Below are positions 26,296 to 37,389 of a stretch of DNA of 64,000 nt, piece by piece. Each line of letters starts with the position of its first letter. The first letter of the stretch is position 1. The translations under genes and the position numbers were made by a program. The notes beneath the pieces are model-generated. The model had not been told where the DNA came from. It made no database searches and saw only the letters and a program-made list of their open reading frames with translations. The stretch is from Eumeta japonica (lineage: Eukaryota; Arthropoda; Insecta; Lepidoptera; Psychidae): the NCBI GenBank assembly GCA_005406025.1, contig BGZK01000073.1, forward strand, positions 496,001 through 560,000, written 5' to 3'.

Positions 26296-27029
26296 AGCGG
26301 CCGGGATAATTAAAAATCATAGTAAATCAAAAACGACCACGGTTTTCATTAATATTGACGACAATCAACAATATTTGAACTGTAAAATGGCGTCATCCCA
26401 ATTCAAGTTAATTTTGTGATTGGATGCGAAGTGGTATTGATCAATCCTTGATTATGTTAACAGAGTTCAGCAGCAAGGGACCATAAAAATGGTATTCATA
26501 CATCATCACATCATTGAAACCGTGTACTATTCAAAAAATGTTATCTTCAGCCCTTTTAGCGATTTTCCGAACGCTTCCTAGGTAATTCACATTCTTCCCT
26601 AGATCTGTTTAGATAATCCGGACCTGTCTAATCGTGCAGTCTGCCGCATAGAGTCCATGATAAAATTGTGAACATAGCCTGTTCATAAGCTGAGTATGGT
26701 TACAATCTTTGGTACCTTGGAACTTCTGACGGAGTTCGTGTGGTGTACCGTGCTAAAGTTATTGCGACGTCACGTTCTATCTTCCTACTGCATATGTCTT
26801 ATCTTGCTATAATCTTCTCTTTTTCATATTTAAAATTGATTTGTTTAGGTGTCTTGAATTTTCTAACGCTAGTTCTGGTTGAGTGCTGTCAACGACTGTC
26901 ATCATTGATGGCAGTAATATGCGAGCTGAAGGCTTTTTCGGGTGTTTGGAAATGTTCAAAATTTGGCGCGCGAGATGGAAAACTTATTAGAAGCACTTTG
27001 AGAGCCAACCTAACAGATGTATTTTAATT
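26296..27029. other. Unassigned stretch
   Basis: A 95-codon + frame at 26740-27027 is Leu/Cys-rich and not recognised. It has no good splice or promoter context that I can see. Confidence 0.4.
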
Positions 27030-27260
27030 TGTTTTATAGTATTTTCAGGAACCAAACAAGCGTACGAGTCACCAGTGCGTTGCCGGCCTCTTGGATAGGG
27101 ATAGAATATCTGTAAGAGGAAGTGATGGTAAGAAGGGTGGGTGGGAGCGAAGGTGATGGAGGGGGAGTGGGCCACCGGAACTCACACTCACTAGACGAAA
27201 CGATTTAGTGGTACCTGTTACTGCACGTCGGCATTGTATGAGAGTGTGATATTTTATCGT
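27030..27260 (-). repeat. Family W, reverse copy
   Basis: Accagtgcgttgccggcctc, a purine-rich middle (gaagggtgggtgggagcg), gagtgggccaccggaactca and ctcactagacgaaac are the reverse complement of W from tail to centre. Confidence 0.6.
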
Positions 27261-28002
27261 TCGAGCCGGCCCATTTGCAACCATACGATGAATAAAATCG
27301 TTAATATCATATTATCGATTTTCTCTAAAATACGAAGATGCTGCATTCACCCGGAAAATTCTATTAAACATGAAACCTTTTTAACTATAATGACTCTCGG
27401 GGGAAACCTAAGGAAGATTATATCCCCATGCTGAGATTGGGATGAGATTTTCCATTGAAATGTCAGAATTAATAGATTTTCCCCTCCACATCCATCAATA
27501 TCCCACGGCGTTATAGAAACGCAATGATTTGCAATTCTCGCTGGGGAACGTGTTGTTACTAAACCCGCCCGTGAACAGTCCGACTTGTCGGATAACGCTT
27601 TGGGTGGGTGCGTGTATGGATATATCAACAGCAACTTTAATATACAACGTAATTGATATAATTAGATTAAAATTGAAAATTTATTAATGTCGTTTAATTG
27701 ATATTAATAAATACATATCAGATTATGAAGATATTGAGTATTACATATTTTTTGTTTGTCTCATTTATAGAGTTATATGAGTCTATATCTGAAAAGGATT
27801 GTAATTTTAATTACAATATTTAGTTTCTTTTTTCTTATCGTCTGGTTATATTACTAATCTTGTTAGTAGTTCAACTCTATACATAAAAAAAATGCATGTT
27901 TTTGTTGTTCAATGTATTAAACAAATATGTTTAACTTGTAAATTAAGAACAATAGAATTCAATGTTAATAATGGCTTTTCACTATATGAGCTTAAATAGA
28001 AA
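27261..28002. other. No feature seen
   Basis: AT-rich between the W and Y repeats. Confidence 0.45.
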
Positions 28003-28620
28003 AATTGGCTAAGAGTATATCGGACCATGCTCATTATAGGGTTCCGAAGGGTTATTACAAAGTATGCGCTACAATTGAAAAAACTACGTCGTTACACTTT
28101 TTCCATGTTTCCCGCACTTAATAGTTATAAGCACTTTAATCGCCTATAACTAGAGAAAAAGGTAGGTATGTCGACTATTACTATTAAACTAGTGTAAACT
28201 AAAGTGCATCAGCAAAAGAGAGTATGTTCATGACACTTACGTCCCTTTGTTGAGAAGCGTAGTTTTTCAGCAATACTCGAAGGCAGTATATCCGACCATG
28301 TTCAAAATAATTTTCATTGAAAGTATTTATTAAGCGTTATTTTCGTTATTTTTTTCATATTTTTGGACGTACGGTTTAGAAAATAGAGGGACGCCGACGA
28401 CACAATTTCTGCAATTTCGGAGCGATTGTTTCCGAAATTATTCATGTAATAAGAAAAATTGTTAAAAAATCTTTAAATGATTTTAATAGAACTATCGAAA
28501 TGTGTGCCACTCGTTGATGTTTGCTAAAAAAATTTTTACATGTATGGAGTGCCCCCCCGAAATATTTATTTTTGATATTTAACTGCGAAACTAAGTAGTG
28601 GCTCTTATAAGACACCTACA
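28003..28620 (-). repeat. Family Y, inverted and truncated copy
   Basis: Reads as the reverse complement of 25518-26275 from ttggctaagagtatatcgga to about cttataagacacctacacg; the 5' head with the gtccgtccg block is missing. It faces the 25.5-kb copy, so the two could pair as a long hairpin. Confidence 0.75.
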
Positions 28621-29556
28621 CGTCGATCGAATTTAATTAATTATCATTATTTTAAATTGTTAAAATATGCTTAATGACACGAAGTAAATATTTTGAATTC
28701 CTAGATGACGATTTGAAAAAAAAGCATTATCAGAAATCGAGCTGGCATTATTTGTCCTCAAAATGATCATAAATTTTATAATAACCTTTTTAATAACCTT
28801 AATGATTATCTTAAACTTGTTTAAGGGTAAATTTTGTATATTTACAGATACGTCAGCATGTGAGCATGCGCACACAGAGCACCATAAATAAGTTCGTGAC
28901 TTCACGTAATCGTGTGACATGTAAACACGGTTTATTTTTTAGGGCCGAAACTGTGTCGTTCATTGTTTTATTAAACATTTTTAATTTTTTTTTACGTCAT
29001 TAAATTACCATATATAAACTGAGATTCCCAAGTTGAGATTTTTATTACCTTAAATTTATTTTTCAGAGATATTTGAGGTCAAAGTTTGTAAATTGTTCGA
29101 ATAGACAACTTCTGCATCACGAAAATTCTAGGTACATAATCTATTCGTCTAAAAGCCAGCGGCCGGCGACCTAAAGGTAAATTATAAAATCTGAAATTTT
29201 GCCTAGGGAGTGTCTTATATATGTCCTCAATTAAGCGGGGTCTGGCTAAGCCCAGCGAGGTGGACCCTTGTTATACTCAGGCGCGCCAGGTAAAAAATTT
29301 TCACCAATTTTAAAAGTATTTTATAAAGGCTGTCGTTTGAAATTTTTAAAATATATAAACATTCTTATACAATAACAACAATGGCAGACGAATGTTGCGC
29401 TTCCAAAGCCATGGCAGACACTTTTAATATTGATAAATTTTATAGTTTTTCATAAGTATTTTATTAAATATGATTTATATATTTAAATATATAGATTATA
29501 AAAAGCTTGCCTCGGCAGACGTTTTCTCCGTGGGTCTACTGGCAGACATCAAAAAC

Positions 29557-29970
29557 TTACCGACCGTTTTCATGTATAGTACACATTCCATCTTCATATA
29601 TTTTGGATGCAGTTGAATACAGTATTACGCTTATAAAATCGCTTATACTTAGACCGAAATTGCTTCTTTTTTCGTTAAAAAATAAACATACAATGTCTAC
29701 GTTTGTCACATCTTCGATGTTCAAAGTTGGAATATCTAACGAACTTGCTGCTTCAGGATTTGGAACCAGTACCATTTCGGAAGTTTAATGAGCTTGGATA
29801 CTATGACCTTCTTGTACAAGTTCACCGATCATAGGCAATGTAGTATCATGAAGTGTTGAACTGCTGGTCGATGCTGATGGTTGATCAATCGATACCGAGT
29901 CTAATGGTGATGGACTGGGTTGAGAAACGGAAGAAGCTTCTACAATTTGTTCTGTGTCATAAATTTTTTT
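29557..29970 (-). pseudogene. Minus-strand coding remnant within the long-TIR element, unrecognised
   Basis: From about 29970 downward a frame reads EQIVEASSVSQPSPSPLDSV, then a Ser-rich stretch and LPMIGELVQEGHSIQAH, then a stop near 29790. The frame from 29775 continues with MVLVPNPEAASSLDIPTLNI. A further short frame at 30190-30060 (MSAELQYLFCVSEKADKTEK) lies upstream on the same strand. The low-complexity acidic/Ser style suggests a protein linker, but I do not recognise the family. It may be what is left of the element's own gene. Confidence 0.35.
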
Positions 29971-30258
29971 TTACAAGGCTGTTAATGTCTTATAGCAATT
30001 ACTATGATATTCTCTATCATATAAATCACTATGTAAAGCTAATATCCTTATATTTAAGTTTATGGTATTTTCACAGTCGTTGAATTTTCCATCATTAGTC
30101 CATTGTATTTTCGGCCAAATAAATAAACTTTTTCAGTTTTATCAGCTTTTTCACTGACACAAAACAGATATTGTAACTCAGCAGACATAATGTTGAATTT
30201 ACAAAAATATATCAATAATAATAAAGTCACATCCGAATGCATAAAAGTATATTAATAG

Positions 30259-30394
30259 TAGTATTGTACATTGAAATTATTTTAATAATAATATAATACA
30301 AAAGAAAAATAGAAATTACCAGAATTTAGTATTGCACATTGAAATTATATTAATAATAATATAATACAAAAAAAAAATAGAAATTACTAGAATT
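30259..30394. repeat. 68-bp tandem duplication
   Basis: Two copies, 30259-30326 and 30327-30394, each starting tagtattg(t/c)acattg and ending agaatt, differing at a handful of bases. It lies inside the long-TIR element, next to the remnant frames. Confidence 0.85.
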
Positions 30395-31249
30395 AGGTTA
30401 TTTCACTGCACTCATATATGAAATACGACGCATCTACATCGAACTCTGAAATAGACTGAAAACTCAAATAGACTGAAAATATGTGGCATAAACCGTAAGG
30501 CCAGGTGTACTTTTATTTTGTCCTAGGCAACACGACTCTTGCCTGGCATAGACTCCAAGAAATAATCATAATAACCATTAGAAGAAGAAGAAAAAGAGAG
30601 GTTACAAAAAATACAATATTACTACATGAAAGAAAAAAAAAAGCATGCTTATACAACTTATAAGTATCCTAATAATCCTTATATATTTTGAAATTTCCAA
30701 ACGGCAGCCCTTATGAAATATTTTTTAAATTGATGAAGTTTTCATACCTAGCGCGCCTGAGTGTAACAAGGGTCTACCTCGCTGGGCTTAGCCAGACCCC
30801 GCCTTATGGAGGACACATATAAGACACTCCCTGGGCAAAATTTCAGGTTTTATAATTTACCTATAGGTCGCCGCCCACTGGCTCTTAGACCATGTGCAAA
30901 CATAATGCTAAAGAAACAACCAAAATAATGCACTCCGGCAGCTTCTACATCTGATGAATTTCGTGTCTTTTTAAATGCATATAGAGCAGAGCTTATGCCC
31001 TTTGGTCAATTTATTGGTGAGAGGACCCCATGGAAGTCTTTTATCAAGAGTGATGCCCAGGAATATAGATGTATCTAGAAATTAGACAAAATCTAATTTC
31101 TACTTTCATGTTTCTGTATGTGTGGCTTGCACATGGTAACGTCAATTTTATAATATTGGTATTCTTTTCATTAAGCGGTGGGTTATTTTTAGTATACATT
31201 ATTTTTAGTATACTTTTATGATAGTAATGTCCGCGTCGTCATAAATGTG

Positions 31250-31600
31250 TCTTTCGTTTTTAAAGAATAACGACAGTGGATGAGCTATGCTGTGAACTTG
31301 GTTACATAACACAAATGGTCCACCCGGTGAGATACCACGCTCTCGCGGAATACAGACGGGAAGTAACAGCTTCCGCTGTTGCATTTCGTCCAGTGAGCGA
31401 AAATTCCGGTGGCCCATTCCATATCCCTTAGCTTACTCTGCCCACCATCGAAGCGCTCTCCCCTCCATCTCTAACTCCTTCCATTAGACAGTGTATTCTG
31501 CATCAAGAGGTTGGTAAACTACTGGTGAATTCTCTAAGGTTGCGATGGTCTATAGGCGGAATTGATCACATATTCTCTGGTACGTCACACGCTCGTTCGA
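31250..31600 (+). repeat. Dispersed repeat family W, long copy
   Basis: Gaatacagacgggaagtaac, cgtccagtgagcgaaaattc, ggtggcccattcc, then caagaggttggtaaactact and ttctctaaggttgcgatgg. The last part is the gccggcaacgc/tgggcggcg tail seen in many lepidopteran short elements. Other W pieces are at 27.0, 46.4, 51.95, 53.4, 54.95 and 60.9 kb. Confidence 0.65.
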
Positions 31601-33300
31601 CCCATGAAAATGACACAAAATAATAAAATAAACTAAGTACTACCGCCATTAAACAGATTGATGACTATTTTTTTTTTTTCATCGAATCTGGAAGCACGCC
31701 ATTGTCTAAACACTTAAAGAAATCGCCAAGGATGACGCAATACAGTCCGTGACAAAATTTATAATTGCAACGCGAAAACTATGACAGTCAGCAGTCTTTT
31801 TAATATTTAACGACTTAAATGTATTTATAATCTTATACTAATTAACATATTTTAATTCTAATTCAATACTAGGTACAGATCCAATCCGATAAAACTACAA
31901 GATTCACATAAAGGCGATATACGATATTAAATATATCAAAAGGACTTATCATATCATATAGTGAAGAGGTGCTTTTCCATAGACACTAAACATAGACAAA
32001 ACAAATAACGAAGGAAAACCACTGACCTCTTGATTGATAAATGTCCAGAGCGGCATGTGAAAAATGGCCGACTTCGATTAAACGAAAGACCATAAAGGAA
32101 AGAGAAAAAATAATACTAGAATGTTTTCGATGGCGAATTTGATGTGCTTTTTTTTTAATATTGTCACTTTTGTCACCTTTTAGCTTAATAGTTTCTAAAA
32201 GCAACATTACGCTAGCGTTAATAATATATTTTTTTTAATGAAAACGCCTATTTAACTTTTCAAGCAAATCTTTAAAACGAACGCTACCTTTTGCGGTAAG
32301 AAATAAAAATGTGAATTATTTTAGTTTTAATATTCATGTGCATTAGAATCTATTTTTATTTTAATTGGGTAAATATTCAAGCTAAGTGAGTATGTTAATT
32401 GCAATTTGAACTCTATGGCTCGACGAAAAATTCGTATTATAACTCTTAGTTGTTTTATTTTTTTTTTTTTGAAAGGGACAACCCAACAGAGGTTTAATGA
32501 GCGCGCGATTTGTAAAACGCGCGTGTCTCAAAGCGATCTGCGTTACACGCATCACGCCACAGATGGGTACGAACAGCAGAAAAAAAATTAATAAAAATAA
32601 GTAGTGAAATATTAAAGTGAAGTAGACAATGGATTGTGAAATGACATTATGTTATTGCAATATTTTAATATAGCAATCTAAAATCATATCAACATCTTCA
32701 AATTTAACAAAGTAGGGAAAATTGGAACGTAAATATAGCGAAACTAAAACTAACTTGGAGTAAGGTTTTTGTCATCTCACTGTCTAGTTACATCTTTTGA
32801 ATATGTCATTTATCTGGCGGGAGTTGCTTTTCGAGTCCAATGCGCTTGCGCAATATATGTTGGGGGTTGTTATCAAATGTTATCATCGATGCGTAACAAC
32901 GTCCGTAGTTGACGGCTTTATGTGTTTTTCGAGGCACCAACGAGTTTTTTTTTTTTCAACAGGCGAATATCTGTGATCATTGCGTAGAATCCGTTGCCTT
33001 CTGACTAGAAAGTATCGCGCCGATCTCCAGAGATCACCACTACCTTAATCACCATCATCATGATGAAGTTTACATCGTGCAACACGTCTTCATCACTTCA
33101 TTAAAGAGGCATACCTTCCAATAATATTATTGGTTCAAATTAAAGCGTTTAAGGTCATAAGTCCTGCTTATTTACCTTACATACCTATTACATACCTCGT
33201 ATTAATTTTGCAAAACACTATTGAATTTGAACTTCTATGATATCAATTAAATAACAATTGAGAAAAATGTATTGCGTTTGTTTTTAAATTTCTATTAGTT
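31601..33300. other. Unassigned stretch
   Basis: No recognised gene or repeat; 32495-32570 is locally CpG-rich (gagcgcgcgatttgtaaaac) with no further support. Confidence 0.4.
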
Positions 33301-33306
33301 ATTTAA

Positions 33307-33308
<2 letters not shown>

Positions 33309-33379
<71 letters not shown>
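33309..33379. repeat. (TA)n microsatellite
   Basis: About 35 uninterrupted AT units, the longest in the window. Confidence 0.95.
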
Positions 33380-33381
<2 letters not shown>

Positions 33382-33966
33382 CTTTACATGTCTTTTAGTC
33401 TTTTACCACTCTTACGAACTTTCCAGAAGCTCTGTATAAAGTATCTATATTAATTTTTTTTGTGCATTACAATACAGTGCAGGCGCTTACAAATTGAAAT
33501 ACATTCATGTGTATTCAAATGGAACTACTATTTTATTTGTTTTATATTAAAATTACTCCACCGTCTCCAACTCTATATATAAACTGAGTTTTTGAAATTT
33601 TGTTTGAATTTGAATTGTAACAGTTAGTTCTCTTGAACCACAACTTTCTTTGTTTTAACACCGCATGGCGCACGTGAAGCTTTGCGTAAGAGTCATCGTA
33701 ATGTGCGGGGCTTATTAATAGTCGTTTCCTTTCAGTAATCATACTTTTAGATAACTACACCCCATCAATAACTAAACTTAGTTAATTAATATCAATCAAA
33801 CCCAATAATTGGTCTGAGACTTATTTACAATTTTGGTCTAATTACAGTTTACAAATTAAAAAAGATGTTTATGAATTTAATTTCTGAAAGCAGTGATACC
33901 TGTCAGTAGTTTTTATAGTGACAGTACTTTCCATCAAGAATGTATGACGTATCAATACATACGTAC

Positions 33967-33971
<5 letters not shown>

Positions 33972-34041
<70 letters not shown>
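33972..34041. repeat. (TA)n microsatellite
   Basis: About 35 AT units preceded by acgtacatatg and followed by acatatt; overlapping open frames rich in Tyr-Ile are by-products. Confidence 0.95.
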
Positions 34042-34046
<5 letters not shown>

Positions 34047-34424
34047 TAATAGGTCATAGGAGAGCTCAAATGGGACTATGCTATTGGGAGGCATGTTTAG
34101 CGAAGGCCTCATTGCCTCTCATCGTTATCGATGTCGAGGCGTTCGTGTTACAATACTGTTGCCATCTTAAATGCGCGATCGAATCACATTTAACAAGTAA
34201 ACAATGCATAATAACCGATAGTGGCTATATTATACCATTTTACCCGCACAAAATGACGTCAAAATGTTCGGCGGCGTCCTGATGAATGGCAACATTTGCC
34301 ATTACATACTTTGACAATTTCTCGCGTCCATGTCGGGGATGATACCAATTTAAAAACTATTAATTATAATTTTTGAAGTGAATATTCTTTATCGGCGTAT
34401 GGGAGAAATTTCATAGCAATGTAA

Positions 34425-34495
34425 CGTTTTTCTGTTACGCGCCATCTTTATTTCTGGGTAACATTTTTCCGTTACGCGCCATATTTATTCAATGT
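34425..34495. repeat. Short tandem duplication (ttacgcgccat units)
   Basis: Taacgtttttctgttacgcg, then ccatctttatttctggg, then taacatttttccgttacgcg and ccatatttatt: two units of about 36 nt, just 3' (minus sense) of the gypsy integrase scrap; it might be LTR sequence. Confidence 0.6.
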
Positions 34496-34605
34496 TATTA
34501 ATGTCATCGTGGCATAAACATAATTGTTACTAAGGCCACCTGTCACATATACTTTCTGTCAACACCCTAGATCTATTTACAGTTTGTATATATTACATTT
34601 TCCTA

Positions 34606-34836
34606 TTATCTAAGTTGGAACCTTTTCAACCGACATACATGAACTATATCTCACATTCTTTCATTGAGTAACTCGATTTTATATGTAGCGCTCGATAATT
34701 TTCCTACAATTCTATATGGCCCTTTATAACATCGCATTAATTGAACAGTTTTACCTATCACCCTTCTAGGTACATATACCATTACCAAGTCTCCTACATG
34801 AAACTGAACATTTCTATTTCTGAAACTCAGTAGTGA
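34606..34836 (-). pseudogene. Ty3/gypsy-type integrase C-terminal fragment
   Basis: Read from about 34830 downward: SFRNRNVQFHVGDLVMVYVP, RRVIGKTVQLMRCYKGPYRI, VGKLSSATYKIELLNERM, a TGA, then DIVHVCRLKRFQ and stops. The GDLV....R......KL...Y.GPY.I pattern followed by VHV.RLK.F is the GPY/F module at the integrase C-terminus of Ty3/gypsy polyproteins. One in-frame stop and the lack of upstream protease, RT or integrase core show this is a scrap of an old copy. Confidence 0.6.
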
Positions 34837-35708
34837 CGTGAAAAATAATATTTCAATTAGGTGATTAGCGAAAACAATTTTATAAAGTTATTGGCAAATA
34901 GAATAAAAGATATTTATTCTAATTCCCGTGGATTTCTAACAGAAGTAAGTATGTAATTAAACCTTTTTTCTAATACATTCAACACGTGGGTGTGATTAGG
35001 GTATTTATTTTTTTTATGGTTATTTCAGGTTAACCTTAGTTTTTGATTGTAAATATCAGTGAGTTAAGCCATTAATTACAAAAATATATAATAACGGTAA
35101 CAATAATAGTAATAATTCTATTATAATTAATGAAATGCTATAATCTAAGTATCAGAATGGTGAAATAATTGTATTATTTATGTATCCATGTCTATGATAA
35201 TAAAAGCCTTTTGCATAAACTTTATCTAATTTAACTTTATTCAACCAATTTCTGTGAAGTTGTAAATAGTAAATCATTTTTCGAAAAATGATGTCATAAA
35301 GAAGTTTCACTTCTTACGTGTGTACACTAATACACACACACTTTTTTTTTTGCTGACTTTACTCAAACATTGGGGTAGGTATGGAGCCTCTCGCCAACTA
35401 TATCAGAAATAATGACTGGAATAAGGGTGTGTTCACAAAACCTATTTACAAGACTCCCTTTTGACACCTTGGTCCTTTCATTCGACCGATTTTTTTCACA
35501 CCTATCACGTACCACATAAAACGCGTGATTCGAGCACTGTGGGATTTGAGTTTGTTCAGTGGTTTAAAAAGGAATGGTATTTGTTTTAGAGTGAATGGGG
35601 TTTTTATGCTGTTTTTTTTTCGTTTTCTATTTCTAGGATGGCTTGTTTGACGGGTCGATGAAGAATTTTAATAATAATTAACGTTTTTTTTTTCTTATAT
35701 TATACTAC

Positions 35709-36015
35709 TAGCTGGCCCGGTAGACGTTGTTCTGCCCTTTCTAGTGGGTGTCTTGCCCATATAGTTGATGTCCGCAGCTCCGCCAGGATGGACCTAGAAT
35801 TAATTTTCTTCGTGCTTTGTATCGATTAATGTCAATCTGGGTTTCGGTCTCGCTTTAGATTCTGCACTCAGTCACACTTGATTGATTCAAGTCCCGAACT
35901 TACACTCGATTTCAACCCCAGTCTCGTCCTCAATATCGAACTCGGTCCTATTTTCAATTCTGATCCTGGCCCCGGTCTCGATTCTGTTCCCCATTCCGTT
36001 TTCGATTCTGAAACT
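35709..36015 (+). repeat. Family A repeat, second copy
   Basis: Agctggcccggtagacgttg, ttctgccctttctagtggg, cttgcccatatagttgatg, gtatcgattaatgtcaatct, then a long degenerate array of about 18-nt units such as ccggtctcgattctgttcc to 36010. The array resumes at 36645-36690. Confidence 0.65.
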
Positions 36016-36204
36016 GGGAGCAAATAATTCATTCAAAATAAAAAATATCTTTGTTTAATAGGTAATGAAATTACACTTGAAATACGTCATTAATAAGCTC
36101 TTTTCGGCATTACCACCTATTTCAAATGCTGATTCACCTTGAGAAGAATGGGCAAGAAACTCAAGTGTTGCTCTTTTTACTCATCAATACAAAGGACTGA
36201 TTAA

Positions 36205-36560
36205 TTAATAATTTAGTCGAAATTTAAAAATAATATGAAGTAACCTGATAGCCGAGCAGTTCAATACCAAGGGCTTTTTCATTAAGATATTCAGACGCGG
36301 TATAATAGCCCTTGCCATATAAATTTCTTTTAACGAAACCTTTAAACTCAGCCAATGGCAAATTTTGAATTTCAGCTGCGATCTTATTATAAAAGCGCGC
36401 ATACTGCCCCTTAAATGATTTATTAACTTCGCTTAGACGGGTCTTACGAGCAGCAAGATCCTTTCTTATGTCTAGTGTTAATGTTATGGATGTCGCTTCT
36501 TTTTTCGGAACGATTCTATATGTCTCTTGACATACACCTAGTTTTCGTACGTGCATCGTG
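36205..36560 (-). pseudogene. Non-LTR retrotransposon ORF2, C-terminal fragment
   Basis: The frame ending near 36224 reads KTRLSEVNKSFKGQYARFYN, then KIAAEIQNLPLAEF, FVKRNLYGKGYYTASEYL. The order (F.G...FYNK....IQ.LP...FK..VK..L..K.YY...E.L) is what closes ORF2 proteins of CR1/L2-like elements, after the reverse transcriptase domain. The polymerase itself is absent upstream (36560-37010). I am sure it is a fragment, and less sure of the clade. Confidence 0.5.
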
Positions 36561-36690
36561 ATGCCGAAGTTGGGATATTGATTTCCTCAAATTGTTTTCT
36601 GAGAGACGTCCATCGGTCGCAAATCATAAATTCATCTCCGTCTTTTGTATTTCGATCCCGACTCCGTTTTTAACTCCGTTGCCGGTCCCG

Positions 36691-36765
36691 GCTATCCATC
36701 CTTATCCCAGCTATCCATCCTTATCCCGGCTATTCATCCTTATCCCGGCTATCCATCATAATTAC
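36691..36765. repeat. 19-bp tandem repeat, about 3.6 units
   Basis: Units ggctatccatccttatccc at 36691, 36710 and 36729, with a partial fourth at 36748; they differ at one or two bases. Confidence 0.85.
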
Positions 36766-37010
36766 ACATAATATTGTCGTTTTAAAATGAAGTAATGAAT
36801 TAAAAAAAAGTGTGTCAGCTCCGACGCACGAATGGAGTTTACTGCTTTAAGATGATATCGTACATATAGATTAGTATAATGGTAAATGAAAGCATCTATT
36901 ATATTATTTAAAGCATAATACACAATTCATTTATTTATGTTAATAGTAAAACAATTAATTCGTCATTTAAGAAAATATTGAAAAAATAATTATGTTATAC
37001 AATAAAATTT

Positions 37011-37385
37011 TTAGTAAGATTGATTTTCTCTATCATTGACGTTATTTTGCGTAAGGTTTATCACAGGAACAATAGCGGTATCATTAAACACTGAAACAAT
37101 TGGTTTATGGTAACTAAAATATGATACATGAATGTCGGAAGATACATGTGTGATAAATCGTGAAAACATCGCATCAATATTTGTACCATATCTAGTTGTC
37201 CCTAGTGTTCTGTCAGAAATTAAATCTAAGTTCAGTTCATCTTTCAGAAATTGTACTAAACGGAAACCATCTTCTTTATTAAAATCAATATTAAAATCTC
37301 CACCAAGTATAAGTGGAAGTTCATGGTAACGTTTCTTCAATAGTTTTGAACCCCCCTTCTGTATCCACTAACAATGATTCGTGGA
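37011..37385 (-). pseudogene. Endonuclease/exonuclease/phosphatase (EEP) domain fragment of a transposon
   Basis: The frame reads LPLILGGDFNIDFNKEDGFR (the GDFN catalytic motif), FLKDELNLDLISDRTLGTTR, YGTNIDAMFSRFI (the conserved T.IDA.F block) and VSYFSYHKPIVSV (the final S.H.P block). This wording resembles the endonuclease of Helentron/Helitron2 elements more than that of CR1-type elements (memory), though the neighbouring ORF2 end at 36.2-36.5 kb on the same strand leaves a non-LTR origin open. No helicase or Rep motif is seen nearby. Confidence 0.55.
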
Positions 37386-37389
37386 GAAA

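Larger units (their letters stand above)
29147..30890. mobile_element. DNA element with about 210-bp terminal inverted repeats
   Basis: Left repeat 29147 to about 29358 and right repeat about 30680 to 30890 match over nearly their full length in inverted orientation; both outer ends read gtcta(a/g)agccag. Shared inner blocks include agtgtcttatat, ggtctggctaagcccagcga and ctcaggcgcgc. The interior (1.3 kb) holds minus-strand coding-like scraps and a 68-bp tandem duplication. I see no clear target-site duplication and cannot assign a superfamily. Confidence 0.75.

Noticed and set aside
26740..27027. 95-codon + frame as a membrane protein
   Set aside because: Hydrophobic at the start, but no homologous pattern; the frame ends at the W repeat and has no supporting signals.
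33893..34282. 129-codon open frame across a (TA)n run
   Set aside because: The Tyr-Ile core is the microsatellite; the rest has no recognisable content.
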